This document shows, piece after piece, positions 1 to 7,434 of a DNA stretch of 64,000 nucleotides (positions are counted from its first letter, which is position 1; every line of letters begins with the position of its first letter). The translations under genes were made by a program, and so were the position numbers. The DNA is taken from the NCBI RefSeq assembly GCF_007741475.1, contig NZ_CP036261.1:2108001-2172000 (forward strand), read 5' to 3'. The stretch comes from Rosistilla ulvae (GTDB lineage: Bacteria; Planctomycetota; Planctomycetia; Pirellulales; Pirellulaceae). The notes beneath the pieces were generated by a model. That model saw only the letters and a list, made by a program, of their open reading frames with translations, was not told the DNA's origin and searched no databases.

Positions 1-20
1 GCGTCCATCGCCGTTCCAAC

Positions 21-188
21 GCGCGGCCCGTTGGGCACGCGGTTAAACGAAGCAGCGTGCTGGCGCTATCCTTTAGCCGCGCCGGCAACGCCCCACGTGC
101 TGGAGTCGAGGCTTCAGCCGACTGCCGCAATGATTCGTCCGAGTGCCCGGTACAACAAGGATCGATCGGCTGAAGCCTCGACTCCAGC
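21..188. repeat. Composite palindromic intergenic repeat, copy A
   Basis: Two repeat modules lie side by side. Positions 21-50 carry module 1 (GGGCACGCGGTTAAACGA core), followed at about 67-97 by a degraded opposite arm. Positions 99-121 and 166-188 are a perfect 23-bp inverted repeat of module 2 (GGAGTCGAGGCTTCAGCC core) with a 44-nt loop. Both modules recur near 5.25-5.40 kb and 57.5-58.3 kb in this window. No protein in the overlapping reading frames looks real. The element lies upstream of the CBS-domain gene. Confidence 0.8.
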
Positions 189-323
189 GTTTGGTCCTGC
201 CTTCTTGCGATTTATATCACAAGCAAACCTCGTCAAACACGCTCTTTTTTGTTTGACCGGGCCTCTGCAACTTCGCTACGTTCGTGGTTGGGGTTTCTTT
301 TCTTCGCAGAGGAGTTTGACGCT

Positions 324-1253
324 ATGTTTCTCGTGCCCAAAACGACTTGTGCCGCAGATGTGATGCAAACTCGGCTGACCACGGTTGGCCCCGCGGTTCA
401 CTTTTCCAATGCCGTCGCGATGTTGGTTCGCCGTGCTGTGTCGGGACTTCCCATCGTTGAAGCCGACGGAACCTATTTAGGTATGTTCTCGGAGAAGTGT
501 TGTCTGCGAATCGTTCAAGACTGTCCTGCGCTGCGCGATACCGTGGGAACGCCGCCGTTGCTCGCCAGCGATGCCATGGCGACTCGTTTGCTGTTGCTGC
601 ACGAAGAGGATGACGTCTTCGATGGCATCGAACAATTGTTATCGCACCGCGTCTCGGGAGCTCCCGTCTTAAACCGCAACGAACAGTTTATCGGGATCTT
701 CTCGGAAAAGACGAGCGTTAGCGTGCTGATTCAGTCGGTCTTCGAAAACTTGCCTTCGACGCAGATCGGTCCGTTTGTCAATCGCGACCGCGGTCGGATC
801 GTCGAGGAAACGACGCCGTTGTCAAAGATCGTCGAGACATTTGTGAAGACCGATTTCCGACGTCTGCCGGTGCTGCGTGGAGGGCATGTCGTCGGTCAAG
901 TGTCGCGCCGCGATGTGATCAAACATCCAAAGATCAATCGTTGGATCGGTCACTTGTCGGACCATCCCCATCCCAATCGGGCGCGCGATGTCGATTACAA
1001 CGTTCTCGCGTTCGCTGACACGACAGCCAATACGATCGGCCCGGACCTGGACTTGTTGTCGATCTTGGGGCTGTTTCTGAGCACGCCCTACCGGCGGTTG
1101 CCGGTCTTGGAGAATGGACGCCTGGTCGGCCAGATCAGCCGTCGCGACGTGCTGCAGAAAGTGATCGATGAAACGAAACAGGTACCCGCCGAACCGCATG
1201 GCACTTCGCTTTACCTGAGCGCACTGGGAGGGGAGTTTCCCAGCTTTGGATAG
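324..1253 (+). CDS. Protein with four CBS motifs (two Bateman modules)
   Basis: The 309-residue protein consists almost only of CBS motifs, the ligand-sensing units that usually bind adenine nucleotides and regulate a partner. Four repeats can be seen, each ending in a typical strand: SGLPIVEADGTYLGMFSEK, SGAPVLNRNEQFIGIFSEK, RRLPVLRGGHVVGQVSRRD and RRLPVLENGRLVGQISRRD. The first pair and last pair resemble each other more than they resemble the other pair, as if a Bateman module had been duplicated. There is no transporter, kinase or dehydrogenase domain, so it is probably a stand-alone sensor whose partner is unknown. The frame is open further upstream to 249, but ATG 324 has an AGAGGAG ribosome site ten bases before it and starts the sensible protein. 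Confidence 0.85.
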   Translation: MFLVPKTTCAADVMQTRLTTVGPAVHFSNAVAMLVRRAVSGLPIVEADGTYLGMFSEKCCLRIVQDCPALRDTVGTPPLLASDAMATRLLLLHEEDDVFDGIEQLLSHRVSGAPVLNRNEQFIGIFSEKTSVSVLIQSVFENLPSTQIGPFVNRDRGRIVEETTPLSKIVETFVKTDFRRLPVLRGGHVVGQVSRRDVIKHPKINRWIGHLSDHPHPNRARDVDYNVLAFADTTANTIGPDLDLLSILGLFLSTPYRRLPVLENGRLVGQISRRDVLQKVIDETKQVPAEPHGTSLYLSALGGEFPSFG

Positions 1254-1274
1254 CCGCGAACCGGGCAGTTTCGA

Positions 1275-2381
1275 TCAGCCGTGAAGATTCGTATAAGCCA
1301 GATCAAACGTGTCAGCGACGGCTAGGTTCGTGACCGCCCCGCCGAGGATGTTTGCGGCATGGCGGATCGGTTCGATTTCACGAACCGCCGCCTCGGTCCC
1401 CTTATCAGCCAACGCGAGAACCCATGGCAGCGTTGCATTGCACAACGCGAAGGTGCTCGTTCGCCCGACGGCTCCCGGCATGTTGGAGACACAGTAGTGG
1501 ACGACTTCGTCGACGATAAACGTCGGTTCTTTATGCGTCGTTGGTCGACTGGTTTCCACGCAGCCGCCCTGATCGACGGCGACGTCGATGATCACGCTGC
1601 CCGGTTTCATAATCCGCAGGTCTTCGGCGTGAACCAAGTGAGGCGCTTTCGCGCCGGGAATCAATACCGCTCCGATCACCAGATCGGCTCTTTTCAGCTG
1701 CTCATGAATCGTATGCCGATCGCTGAACAACACGTTCACATTGGCTGGCATCACGTCGTCGAGATATCGCAAGCGCTCCAAGTTGACATCCAAGATCGCC
1801 ACGTCGGCTTGGAAACCAGCCGCGATCCGTGCCGCATTAGCTCCAACGATTCCGCCGCCCAAGACGGTGATGTGCGCCGGAGCAACTCCGGGAACGCCCC
1901 CCAACAAAATGCCTCGCCCCATCTGTGGCTTCTCCAAATACTTCGCTCCCTCCTGAACGCTCATTCGACCCGCCACCTCGCTCATCGGTGTCAGCAGGGA
2001 GAGTCGGCCGTTCTGGTCGCGAAGCGTTTCGTACGCGAGGCAGTTCGCACCGGCGTTGAGCATCGCGTCGGTCAACGCTCGGCTGGCCGCAAAGTGAAAG
2101 TAGGTGAACAGAGTTTGGCCTTCGCGAATCAGAGGCCACTCGGGTTCCAGCGGCTCTTTGACTTTGATGATCAAGTCAGCCCGATCGAAGACATCTTTGG
2201 CCGTAGCAACAAGTTCCGCTCCCGCCTTCAGGTAGTCGTGGTCGAACAGTCCCGACCCCAAGCCGGCGCCAGCTTGCACGACCACGGTGTGTCCGCGGCG
2301 AGTGAGTTCTTCGACGCCGACCGGCAGCATCGAGACGCGATATTCATCCGACTTGGTTTCCGCAGGCACTCCAACAATCAT
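1275..2381 (-). CDS. ald: Alanine dehydrogenase
   Basis: This 368-residue protein should catalyse the NAD-dependent reversible deamination of L-alanine to pyruvate and ammonium in the cytoplasm. The N-terminus ([19 protein letters not shown]) is the classic alanine dehydrogenase/transhydrogenase opening. Substrate-binding residues are visible in the VKEPLEPEW stretch and in FTYFHFAAS with its catalytic histidine, and the nucleotide-binding loop is [17 protein letters not shown]. The length fits the family (about 370). An AAGGA ribosome site lies seven bases before the ATG. It is transcribed alone and is convergent with the CBS gene, the two stops being about 20 bp apart. Confidence 0.96.
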   Translation of the reverse strand: MIVGVPAETKSDEYRVSMLPVGVEELTRRGHTVVVQAGAGLGSGLFDHDYLKAGAELVATAKDVFDRADLIIKVKEPLEPEWPLIREGQTLFTYFHFAASRALTDAMLNAGANCLAYETLRDQNGRLSLLTPMSEVAGRMSVQEGAKYLEKPQMGRGILLGGVPGVAPAHITVLGGGIVGANAARIAAGFQADVAILDVNLERLRYLDDVMPANVNVLFSDRHTIHEQLKRADLVIGAVLIPGAKAPHLVHAEDLRIMKPGSVIIDVAVDQGGCVETSRPTTHKEPTFIVDEVVHYCVSNMPGAVGRTSTFALCNATLPWVLALADKGTEAAVREIEPIRHAANILGGAVTNLAVADTFDLAYTNLHG

Positions 2382-2729
2382 TTGTCATTCCTTCGTCAAT
2401 GGTTCGCTGTACGTTGGCGAGGCCGTGTCATCGTTGACCGGTCACGACAACCAACGTCCGCTTCGATTTTGCAAGTCGCCGCAGACTTACATCGTTATCA
2501 TCTTATCTCTTGAGCAATCGATCGACACGTCTGGGCGCCAACATCCCCCTCGCAAATTCGATGGTCCGCGAACCTCGCCCCTCGCCGATCGGTCTACACC
2601 GGCAACAAGTCGGTGGGGACTGCCATCGCTGGACAATTGTTCGATCTCGCCAACGATCGACAGCCTCAGCCTCGATGAGGTTCGCATTCGCTTCACAAAC
2701 AGGCAACTCAAATTTAGGAACCCGCTGGT
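2382..2729. other. Divergent intergenic region between ald and the PhzF-like gene
   Basis: This 348-bp spacer must hold the promoters of ald (minus) and the PhzF-like gene (plus). Several short reading frames overlap it in both directions, but none has a recognisable domain or ribosome site. I see no convincing operator, riboswitch or terminator. Confidence 0.5.
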
Positions 2730-3518
2730 ATGTCGATTCGGATAGTTCAAATCGATGCGTTTACCGATCGGCCTTTTGCCGGAAACCCCGCTGCCGTCTG
2801 CTTGTTGGAACAGCCGCGGGAGGTCGATTGGATGCAAGCGGTTGCGGCGGAGATGAATCTGTCGGAAACTGCGTTTGTGAGACCGATCGACGTCGGCTAC
2901 GAACTGCGTTGGTTCACTCCCCAGGTCGAAGTCGATTTGTGTGGCCACGCCACGTTAGCCGCCGCACACGCACTCTGGACCGAAGCGGGAATCTCGCCAA
3001 ACGAAACGCTTCGTTTTCAAACGCGCAGCGGACAGCTGACGGCAAAGCGTCGCGGCGCGTTGATCCAGCTCGATTTCCCAGCCACCCCGGCTAAGCCATG
3101 TGATCCGCCCGCCGGTTTAATCGACGCGTTACCTGTCGATCCGATATTCGTCGGCGAGACGAAGTTCGACACCTTGGTTGTGATCGAATCCGAAGCGCAG
3201 CTGCGTTCGCTGCAACCCGATTTCGCGCGTTTGGCAAAAATCCCCACGCGAGGTGTCATCGTGACCTGCGGTAGCGAATCGCCGGAGTTCGATTTTGTCT
3301 CGCGTTTCTTTGGTCCCGCAGCCGGCATCGACGAAGATCCCGTCACCGGATCGGCCCACTGTTGTCTCGCGCCCTATTGGGGGCCACAGCTTGGAAAGAC
3401 GGAGATGACCGGCTACCAAGCCTCGTCGCGCGGCGGCATCGTAAAAACGCAGATCCCTGGCGATCGGATCCTGTTGTCCGGCGCAGCGGTAACCGTTTTG
3501 CGAGGCGAGTTGGTTTGA
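2730..3518 (+). CDS. PhzF-family isomerase/epimerase-like protein
   Basis: The 262-residue protein has the PhzF (phenazine biosynthesis-like) fold signature. It opens with IVQIDAFTDRPFAGNPAAVC, carries the MNLSETAFV motif with the conserved glutamate at about residue 50, then VDLCGHATLAAAHAL, and ends with EDPVTGSAHC before the last strand. PhzF relatives catalyse proton shifts or epimerisations on small acids; the substrate here cannot be read from sequence, and no phenazine genes are nearby. The size fits the short bacterial members. An AGGA ribosome site precedes the ATG. Its stop codon lies about 15 bp before the palindromic repeat that carries the insertion sequence. Confidence 0.92.
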   Translation: MSIRIVQIDAFTDRPFAGNPAAVCLLEQPREVDWMQAVAAEMNLSETAFVRPIDVGYELRWFTPQVEVDLCGHATLAAAHALWTEAGISPNETLRFQTRSGQLTAKRRGALIQLDFPATPAKPCDPPAGLIDALPVDPIFVGETKFDTLVVIESEAQLRSLQPDFARLAKIPTRGVIVTCGSESPEFDFVSRFFGPAAGIDEDPVTGSAHCCLAPYWGPQLGKTEMTGYQASSRGGIVKTQIPGDRILLSGAAVTVLRGELV

Positions 3519-3532
3519 TGAGTCGCTGCACC

Positions 3533-3572
3533 GCAATACCATTCAACGAAGCGTAGTGGATGAGGTTACGAG
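3533..3572. repeat. Left arm of interrupted palindromic repeat, including one target duplication
   Basis: Positions 3533-3551 match the reverse complement of 5213-5231 at 17 of 19 bases. Positions 3553-3572 match the reverse complement of 5158-5177 at 19 of 20 bases. Together they form the left arm of a chromosomal hairpin repeat that was split by the IS. The last 11 bases, 3562-3572, are the left copy of the target-site duplication (GAGGTTACGAG). Confidence 0.85.
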
Positions 3573-3592
3573 CTGTCGATTACCCACAAGTC
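3573..3592. repeat. IS terminal inverted repeat, left
   Basis: These 20 bases match the reverse complement of 5096-5115 at 19 positions. The transposase stop codon begins inside this repeat. Confidence 0.93.
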
Positions 3593-5015
3593 ATTGGTCT
3601 GGTCCGAAGGCTTGCCAGCAGAGGGCGAAGTCGAGCATTCGCCGCGTGCCTCGCCAGATCACTTCGGCTCCCGGCGGACCGTCGCCTTCGCGGTGATTGT
3701 AGCCGCCAAGGGTCGCAAGGACCGGGATGAATTGTGACAGCTCAGGAGCTTGCTTTGGGGGAGCCGTCTTTTTCACCACTTTCCAGACCGACTTCCATTC
3801 CGCTTCGCTGAAGACGACATCACAGGGAAGCTCTGGACACTCGCGGCCTAAGAAGGTCACAAACATGATCCGCCATGCGATCACTTTGTAAAACATCAAC
3901 GCGCGGATCAGTCGGTCTCTCGCTTCGAGTTGAATCTCTTCGACCCGGCAGCCAGTTTTGAAAACTCGAAAGAATACTTCGATTGGCCAACGAGCCACAT
4001 ACAAATCCACAATCCGCAGCGTCTGGGAAATCGTGTCGACCGGCAGAGAACTCAGTAACAGCCAGTCGACTTCGGTTCCGTCGCCTGGGCCATCGATCTC
4101 GCTCACCCAAACGACACTGATCTCGACCGGCGGCATCGAAGACTGCTTGTTGTGTGGCGCACGAAGAGTCATCCGCTTCGCTCGAATTTCTAACTTCGCA
4201 GTGCGTGCTTCACGGCCGGGGTGTTGTTTGTTTCCTGATCCTTTGGTTCGCTCGGGCGTTTGGGGAAGCTGGACTTCGCGGTAAGCGACCGGCTGGGCGG
4301 ATGCGATTTCGGCACGCATTTTCTTATAAGCCGCAGGCCCGCCATCGGGGTCTTTCTCCGGCAACGAGCGTTTTCGCTGCGAGCGAATGACGAACTGAGC
4401 CGGTGTTTCATGCTGATCGGCTTCGACGAAAATGTCGTAGATGTCTCCTTCGCGATCGGCCAGCGAAACGATCTGAGTTTCAGGACATTTTCCGGCGATC
4501 TCGCAGGCCTTGCGGTAACCATCGAGCCATCGTTGCCCTTCGCCGGTGTGTAGGGGTTGGCCTTCTCGCTTCTTGCTGGTGCCGAGCGCTTCTTTGTCGC
4601 GATCGTAGAACTTAACACCGACCACCCCGAGACAAAGTTTCTCCGGCGTGAAGGCGATGTGGGAATGATCGTAAAGTCCACGGCGGCCTAAGCGATCGAG
4701 ATTGCGGACGCCTCCGGGCGGATGCGCGGTGTAGTCCAGTTCGGTGGTATCTTGTGCGATGCAAACGGTGTCTTGGGCTTTGATTCGTTGGAGTGTCTTT
4801 TCAGCGTGAGCCCCGAGAATGGCTTCGGGATCGACGTTGGGGTTATCGAATAGACGGTAGGCGGCTTTGGTTTCGTCCCAGCCACTGCAAGCTTCGTTGA
4901 TACTGGCCGAAGGGTTGGCCGCCAGCGAGGCGAGCAACGCTTCGGCTCGATCGTTGAGACGTTTGTCTCCAAGTTGAATATCTTGAAATTCGTATGCGAT
5001 ACTGGTCGGTTGCAT
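3591..5015 (-). CDS. IS4-family DDE transposase
   Basis: This is the transposase of the surrounding IS. All parts of a Tn5/IS4-type DDE nuclease are visible: an N-terminal part beginning with AYEFQDIQLGDKRLNDRAEA, the first catalytic aspartate in AQDTTELDY, the second in SLADREGDIYDIF, and the glutamate in the family signature Y-(2)-R-(3)-E-(6)-K, seen as YVARWPIEVFFRVFK. The length is about 474 residues, as in relatives such as the IS50 enzyme. ATG 5015 is preferred because AAGGTG lies just upstream; an in-frame ATG at 5036 would add seven residues. The frame is intact. Confidence 0.95.
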   Translation of the reverse strand: MQPTSIAYEFQDIQLGDKRLNDRAEALLASLAANPSASINEACSGWDETKAAYRLFDNPNVDPEAILGAHAEKTLQRIKAQDTVCIAQDTTELDYTAHPPGGVRNLDRLGRRGLYDHSHIAFTPEKLCLGVVGVKFYDRDKEALGTSKKREGQPLHTGEGQRWLDGYRKACEIAGKCPETQIVSLADREGDIYDIFVEADQHETPAQFVIRSQRKRSLPEKDPDGGPAAYKKMRAEIASAQPVAYREVQLPQTPERTKGSGNKQHPGREARTAKLEIRAKRMTLRAPHNKQSSMPPVEISVVWVSEIDGPGDGTEVDWLLLSSLPVDTISQTLRIVDLYVARWPIEVFFRVFKTGCRVEEIQLEARDRLIRALMFYKVIAWRIMFVTFLGRECPELPCDVVFSEAEWKSVWKVVKKTAPPKQAPELSQFIPVLATLGGYNHREGDGPPGAEVIWRGTRRMLDFALCWQAFGPDQ

Positions 5016-5095
5016 GCTTTCACCTTGAGATTTCATTGTGCAAAATGAAATACTACAAGCGCAAATACCGTGCCAAAACGAGCTATTTTTGCGGC

Positions 5096-5115
5096 GACTT
5101 GTGGGTAATCAACAG
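5096..5115. repeat. IS terminal inverted repeat, right
   Basis: This is the partner of 3573-3592, with one mismatch in 20. The right copy of the 11-bp target duplication follows at once. Confidence 0.93.
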
Positions 5116-5231
5116 GAGGTTACGAGTCCTTTTGCATCCGACCAAATCGCTGGGACTCTCGTAACCTCGTCCACTACCTCCCGCCGCTAATTCTATCGAA
5201 GGTCCGAGGCTCCTTCGTTGTACGGTATTGC
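5116..5231. repeat. Right part of interrupted palindromic repeat, with target duplication
   Basis: Positions 5116-5126 are the second copy of the 11-bp duplication. After 31 bases of loop, 5158-5177 pairs with 3553-3572, and 5213-5231 pairs with 3533-3551. Removing the IS and one duplication copy restores a single hairpin repeat of about 150 bp. Confidence 0.85.
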
Positions 5232-5241
5232 AGAGGACTGA

Positions 5242-5401
5242 CGCGCGGCCCGATGGGCACGCGGTTAAACGAAGGGGGAAGGCGGCAGCGTCGTTTAACC
5301 GCGGCGGCGACGCCCCGCGAGTTATTGCAGCGGGCGAACTCGCGGCCCGATGGGCACGCGGTTAAACGAGAAGCTTGGTCGGCTGAAGCCTTGACTCCAG
5401 C
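5242..5401. repeat. Composite palindromic repeat, copy B
   Basis: Module 1 occurs at 5242-5271, its opposite arm at 5292-5319, and a second module 1 copy at 5341-5369. Module 2 (core GGCTGAAGCCTTGACTCC) is at 5378-5401. The same two modules occur together at 21-188 and at 57505-58333. The repeat ends just after the pepF stop codon, so it forms the 3' flank of that gene. Confidence 0.85.
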
Positions 5402-5416
5402 GCGGGCGCCGGTTGC

Positions 5417-7216
5417 TTAGAGCAGTTCGTCGAGTTGATCGACTAGCGAATTGAACCGCTGCAGCGCGGTGGCGACTGGAGTCGGTTGGGTCATGTCGAC
5501 GCCGGCGGACTTCAGCAGATCCAGCGGATCTTGGCTGCAGCCTCCCTTGAGGAAGCTCAAGTAGTCATTCAGCTCACTCGCCCCGCCCTTCAGCACACGC
5601 TGCGACAACGCGATCGCGGCGCTCAATCCGGTCGCGTATTTGTAGACGTAGAACGCGCGGTAGAAGTGAGGGATCCGGAAGCACTCGAGTTCCAGTTGTT
5701 CATCGATCGCAAAGTCGGGACCAAAATAGTCGTTCAACAGCCCGCGATAGACCTCCTTGAACGTTTGCACCGTCAACGGTTCGCCCGCTTCGGCCATCTC
5801 GTGGGTCTTCTTTTCGAACTCGGCAAACATCGTCTGCCGCACGATCGTGGCGCGGATGCTGTCGATCTCTTGGTTGATCAAATAAGCACGCTCTTGATCG
5901 CTGTCGGCGACCGACAAAAGATGTTCGGTCAACAATTGTTCGTTGAACGTGCTGGCAACTTCGGCGACGAAAATCGTGTAGTTGTAATACTCGTACGGCT
6001 GATGCTTCGACGAATACCAGCTGTGCATCGAGTGCCCGGCTTCATGAGTCAGTGTGAAGACGTCGTTCAGGACCTCCTCTTTGTAGTTCATCATGATGTA
6101 GGGATCGCCATCGTAGCTGCCGCAGCTGAACGCGCCGCTCTGCTTGCCGCGGTTGGGATAACGATCGCTCCATCGGCCGCGCAGTCCCTTGCCCAAGGTC
6201 GTGCAATATTCTTCGCCCAGCGGCTTCAGCGACTCGAGCACCACCTCAACGGCTTGGTCCCAAGTGTGATGCTTCTTGATCGAATCGAGAACCGGAACGT
6301 AGGTGTCGTATTGATGAATGTCGTCGAGCCCCATCTTGCGACGGCGGACGTCGAAGTAGCGATGGACGCTTGGGAGCGATTCGCGAACGGCGGTGATCAG
6401 ATTGTCGTAGACCGTTTGCGGGACGTTGTCGGGGAAGAGCGAACTGGACAAAGCGCTTTCGTAATTCCGTGCCCGAGCGTAATAGACGTCGCGGTGGATG
6501 CTGCCGACCAGCGTCGCGGCGAGGGCGTGCTTGTGTCCTTCGAACTGCTCGTAATATTGTTCAAAAGCTTGCTTGCGAACGGCGCGGTCGGGACTGACCA
6601 TCAATTGCCCGAACGTGGCGTTGGAGAGTTCTAGCTCGCGGCCGGTGTGATCCTTGATCGTGCCAAACTTCAGATCGGCGTCGTGCAATTGGCGGAAAGC
6701 ATTCCCTGCGGCGCCGGCCATTTCGCCTTGCATCGCCAACAATCGCTCTTCGCCATCGGACAACGTGTGCGGTTTGTAGCGGAGCGTTTGTTCCAGTTGG
6801 CGACGGAACGGCGCAAGTTCCTCTGACGCGATGAACTCTTGAATTCGGTCGTCGGGAATCGCCAGCAATTCAGGGCGCATCCAACTGGACGCTTGACTCG
6901 CGCGGACTGCCAAGTTCTGGAAGCGAGCCTGCATCGCTTGGTACTGGCCGTTGGTTTGATCTTCGGTCGTCTTCAAAAAGGCGTAGGTGCCCAAGCGTTC
7001 GGCCAGTCGATCCATCTCGCTATCGAAACGAAGCACCTCGGCCAAAACCGCAGCGGATTCTCCCAACCGTCCGCGATGGGATTCGTATTCGGGCATCCGG
7101 TCGTCGAACCGTTTGAAATCGGCTTCCCAGCTCGCATCATCGGCGTATAACCGCTGCAAATCCCAGGTGTCTTCGGTTGCAACTTGGTCACGATTAGGAA
7201 GCATCTCAACGCTCAT
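5417..7216 (-). CDS. pepF: Oligoendopeptidase F (M3 family zinc peptidase)
   Basis: The 599-residue protein should be a cytoplasmic zinc metallopeptidase that cuts short peptides. The metal site is the HEAGH motif in TLTHEAGHSMHSWYSS (about residues 388-392), followed by the third ligand region in FVAEVASTFNEQLL. The length fits PepF (about 600) and no signal peptide is seen. The C-terminal part (ECFRIPHFYRAFYVYKYATG) is the usual M3 substrate-pocket segment. The start at 7216 gives the expected N-terminus, although the ribosome site is weak. It is flanked upstream by gyrB with its terminator, so it is probably a separate transcript. Confidence 0.95.
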   Translation of the reverse strand: MSVEMLPNRDQVATEDTWDLQRLYADDASWEADFKRFDDRMPEYESHRGRLGESAAVLAEVLRFDSEMDRLAERLGTYAFLKTTEDQTNGQYQAMQARFQNLAVRASQASSWMRPELLAIPDDRIQEFIASEELAPFRRQLEQTLRYKPHTLSDGEERLLAMQGEMAGAAGNAFRQLHDADLKFGTIKDHTGRELELSNATFGQLMVSPDRAVRKQAFEQYYEQFEGHKHALAATLVGSIHRDVYYARARNYESALSSSLFPDNVPQTVYDNLITAVRESLPSVHRYFDVRRRKMGLDDIHQYDTYVPVLDSIKKHHTWDQAVEVVLESLKPLGEEYCTTLGKGLRGRWSDRYPNRGKQSGAFSCGSYDGDPYIMMNYKEEVLNDVFTLTHEAGHSMHSWYSSKHQPYEYYNYTIFVAEVASTFNEQLLTEHLLSVADSDQERAYLINQEIDSIRATIVRQTMFAEFEKKTHEMAEAGEPLTVQTFKEVYRGLLNDYFGPDFAIDEQLELECFRIPHFYRAFYVYKYATGLSAAIALSQRVLKGGASELNDYLSFLKGGCSQDPLDLLKSAGVDMTQPTPVATALQRFNSLVDQLDELL

Positions 7217-7358
7217 CAGTTTGAAAATCCGTTGTACGTGGTGAAATCGAGTGAACTTGCGATCGTCATTCTACGAAAACGCCCGGCTCGCGAAATGGCG
7301 AGCGGCGTATGGAGTGAGGAGCGATCCGAGCGGACCGCTACCAATTCGGCAGGAGCAC

Positions 7359-7400
7359 CAAAAAATGAAAACGCCTGCACCGACAAGGATCGGCGCAGGC
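7359..7400 (-). terminator. Intrinsic terminator of gyrB
   Basis: Read on the minus strand, a 28-base hairpin (7400-7373; GCCTGCGCCGA pairing with TCGGTGCAGGC through one G-U pair) is followed by GTTTTCATTTTTT at 7372-7359. It sits 35 bases after the gyrB stop and in the right direction. Confidence 0.88.
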
Positions 7401-7434
7401 ATCGATTGGTTCCCACCGCGGCAGCGGCGAGGAT

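Larger units (their letters stand above)
3573..5115. mobile_element. IS4-family insertion sequence, complete, 1543 bp
   Basis: The ends are 20-bp terminal inverted repeats, CTGTCGATTACCCACAAGTC at 3573-3592 and its counterpart at 5096-5115, differing at one base. Both ends are flanked by the identical 11-bp direct repeat GAGGTTACGAG (3562-3572 and 5116-5126). That is a target duplication of the size expected for IS4-family elements. A single transposase gene fills the element, and its stop codon overlaps the left inverted repeat. Matching ends, an exact duplication and an intact gene point to a fairly recent insertion that may still be active. Confidence 0.95.
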
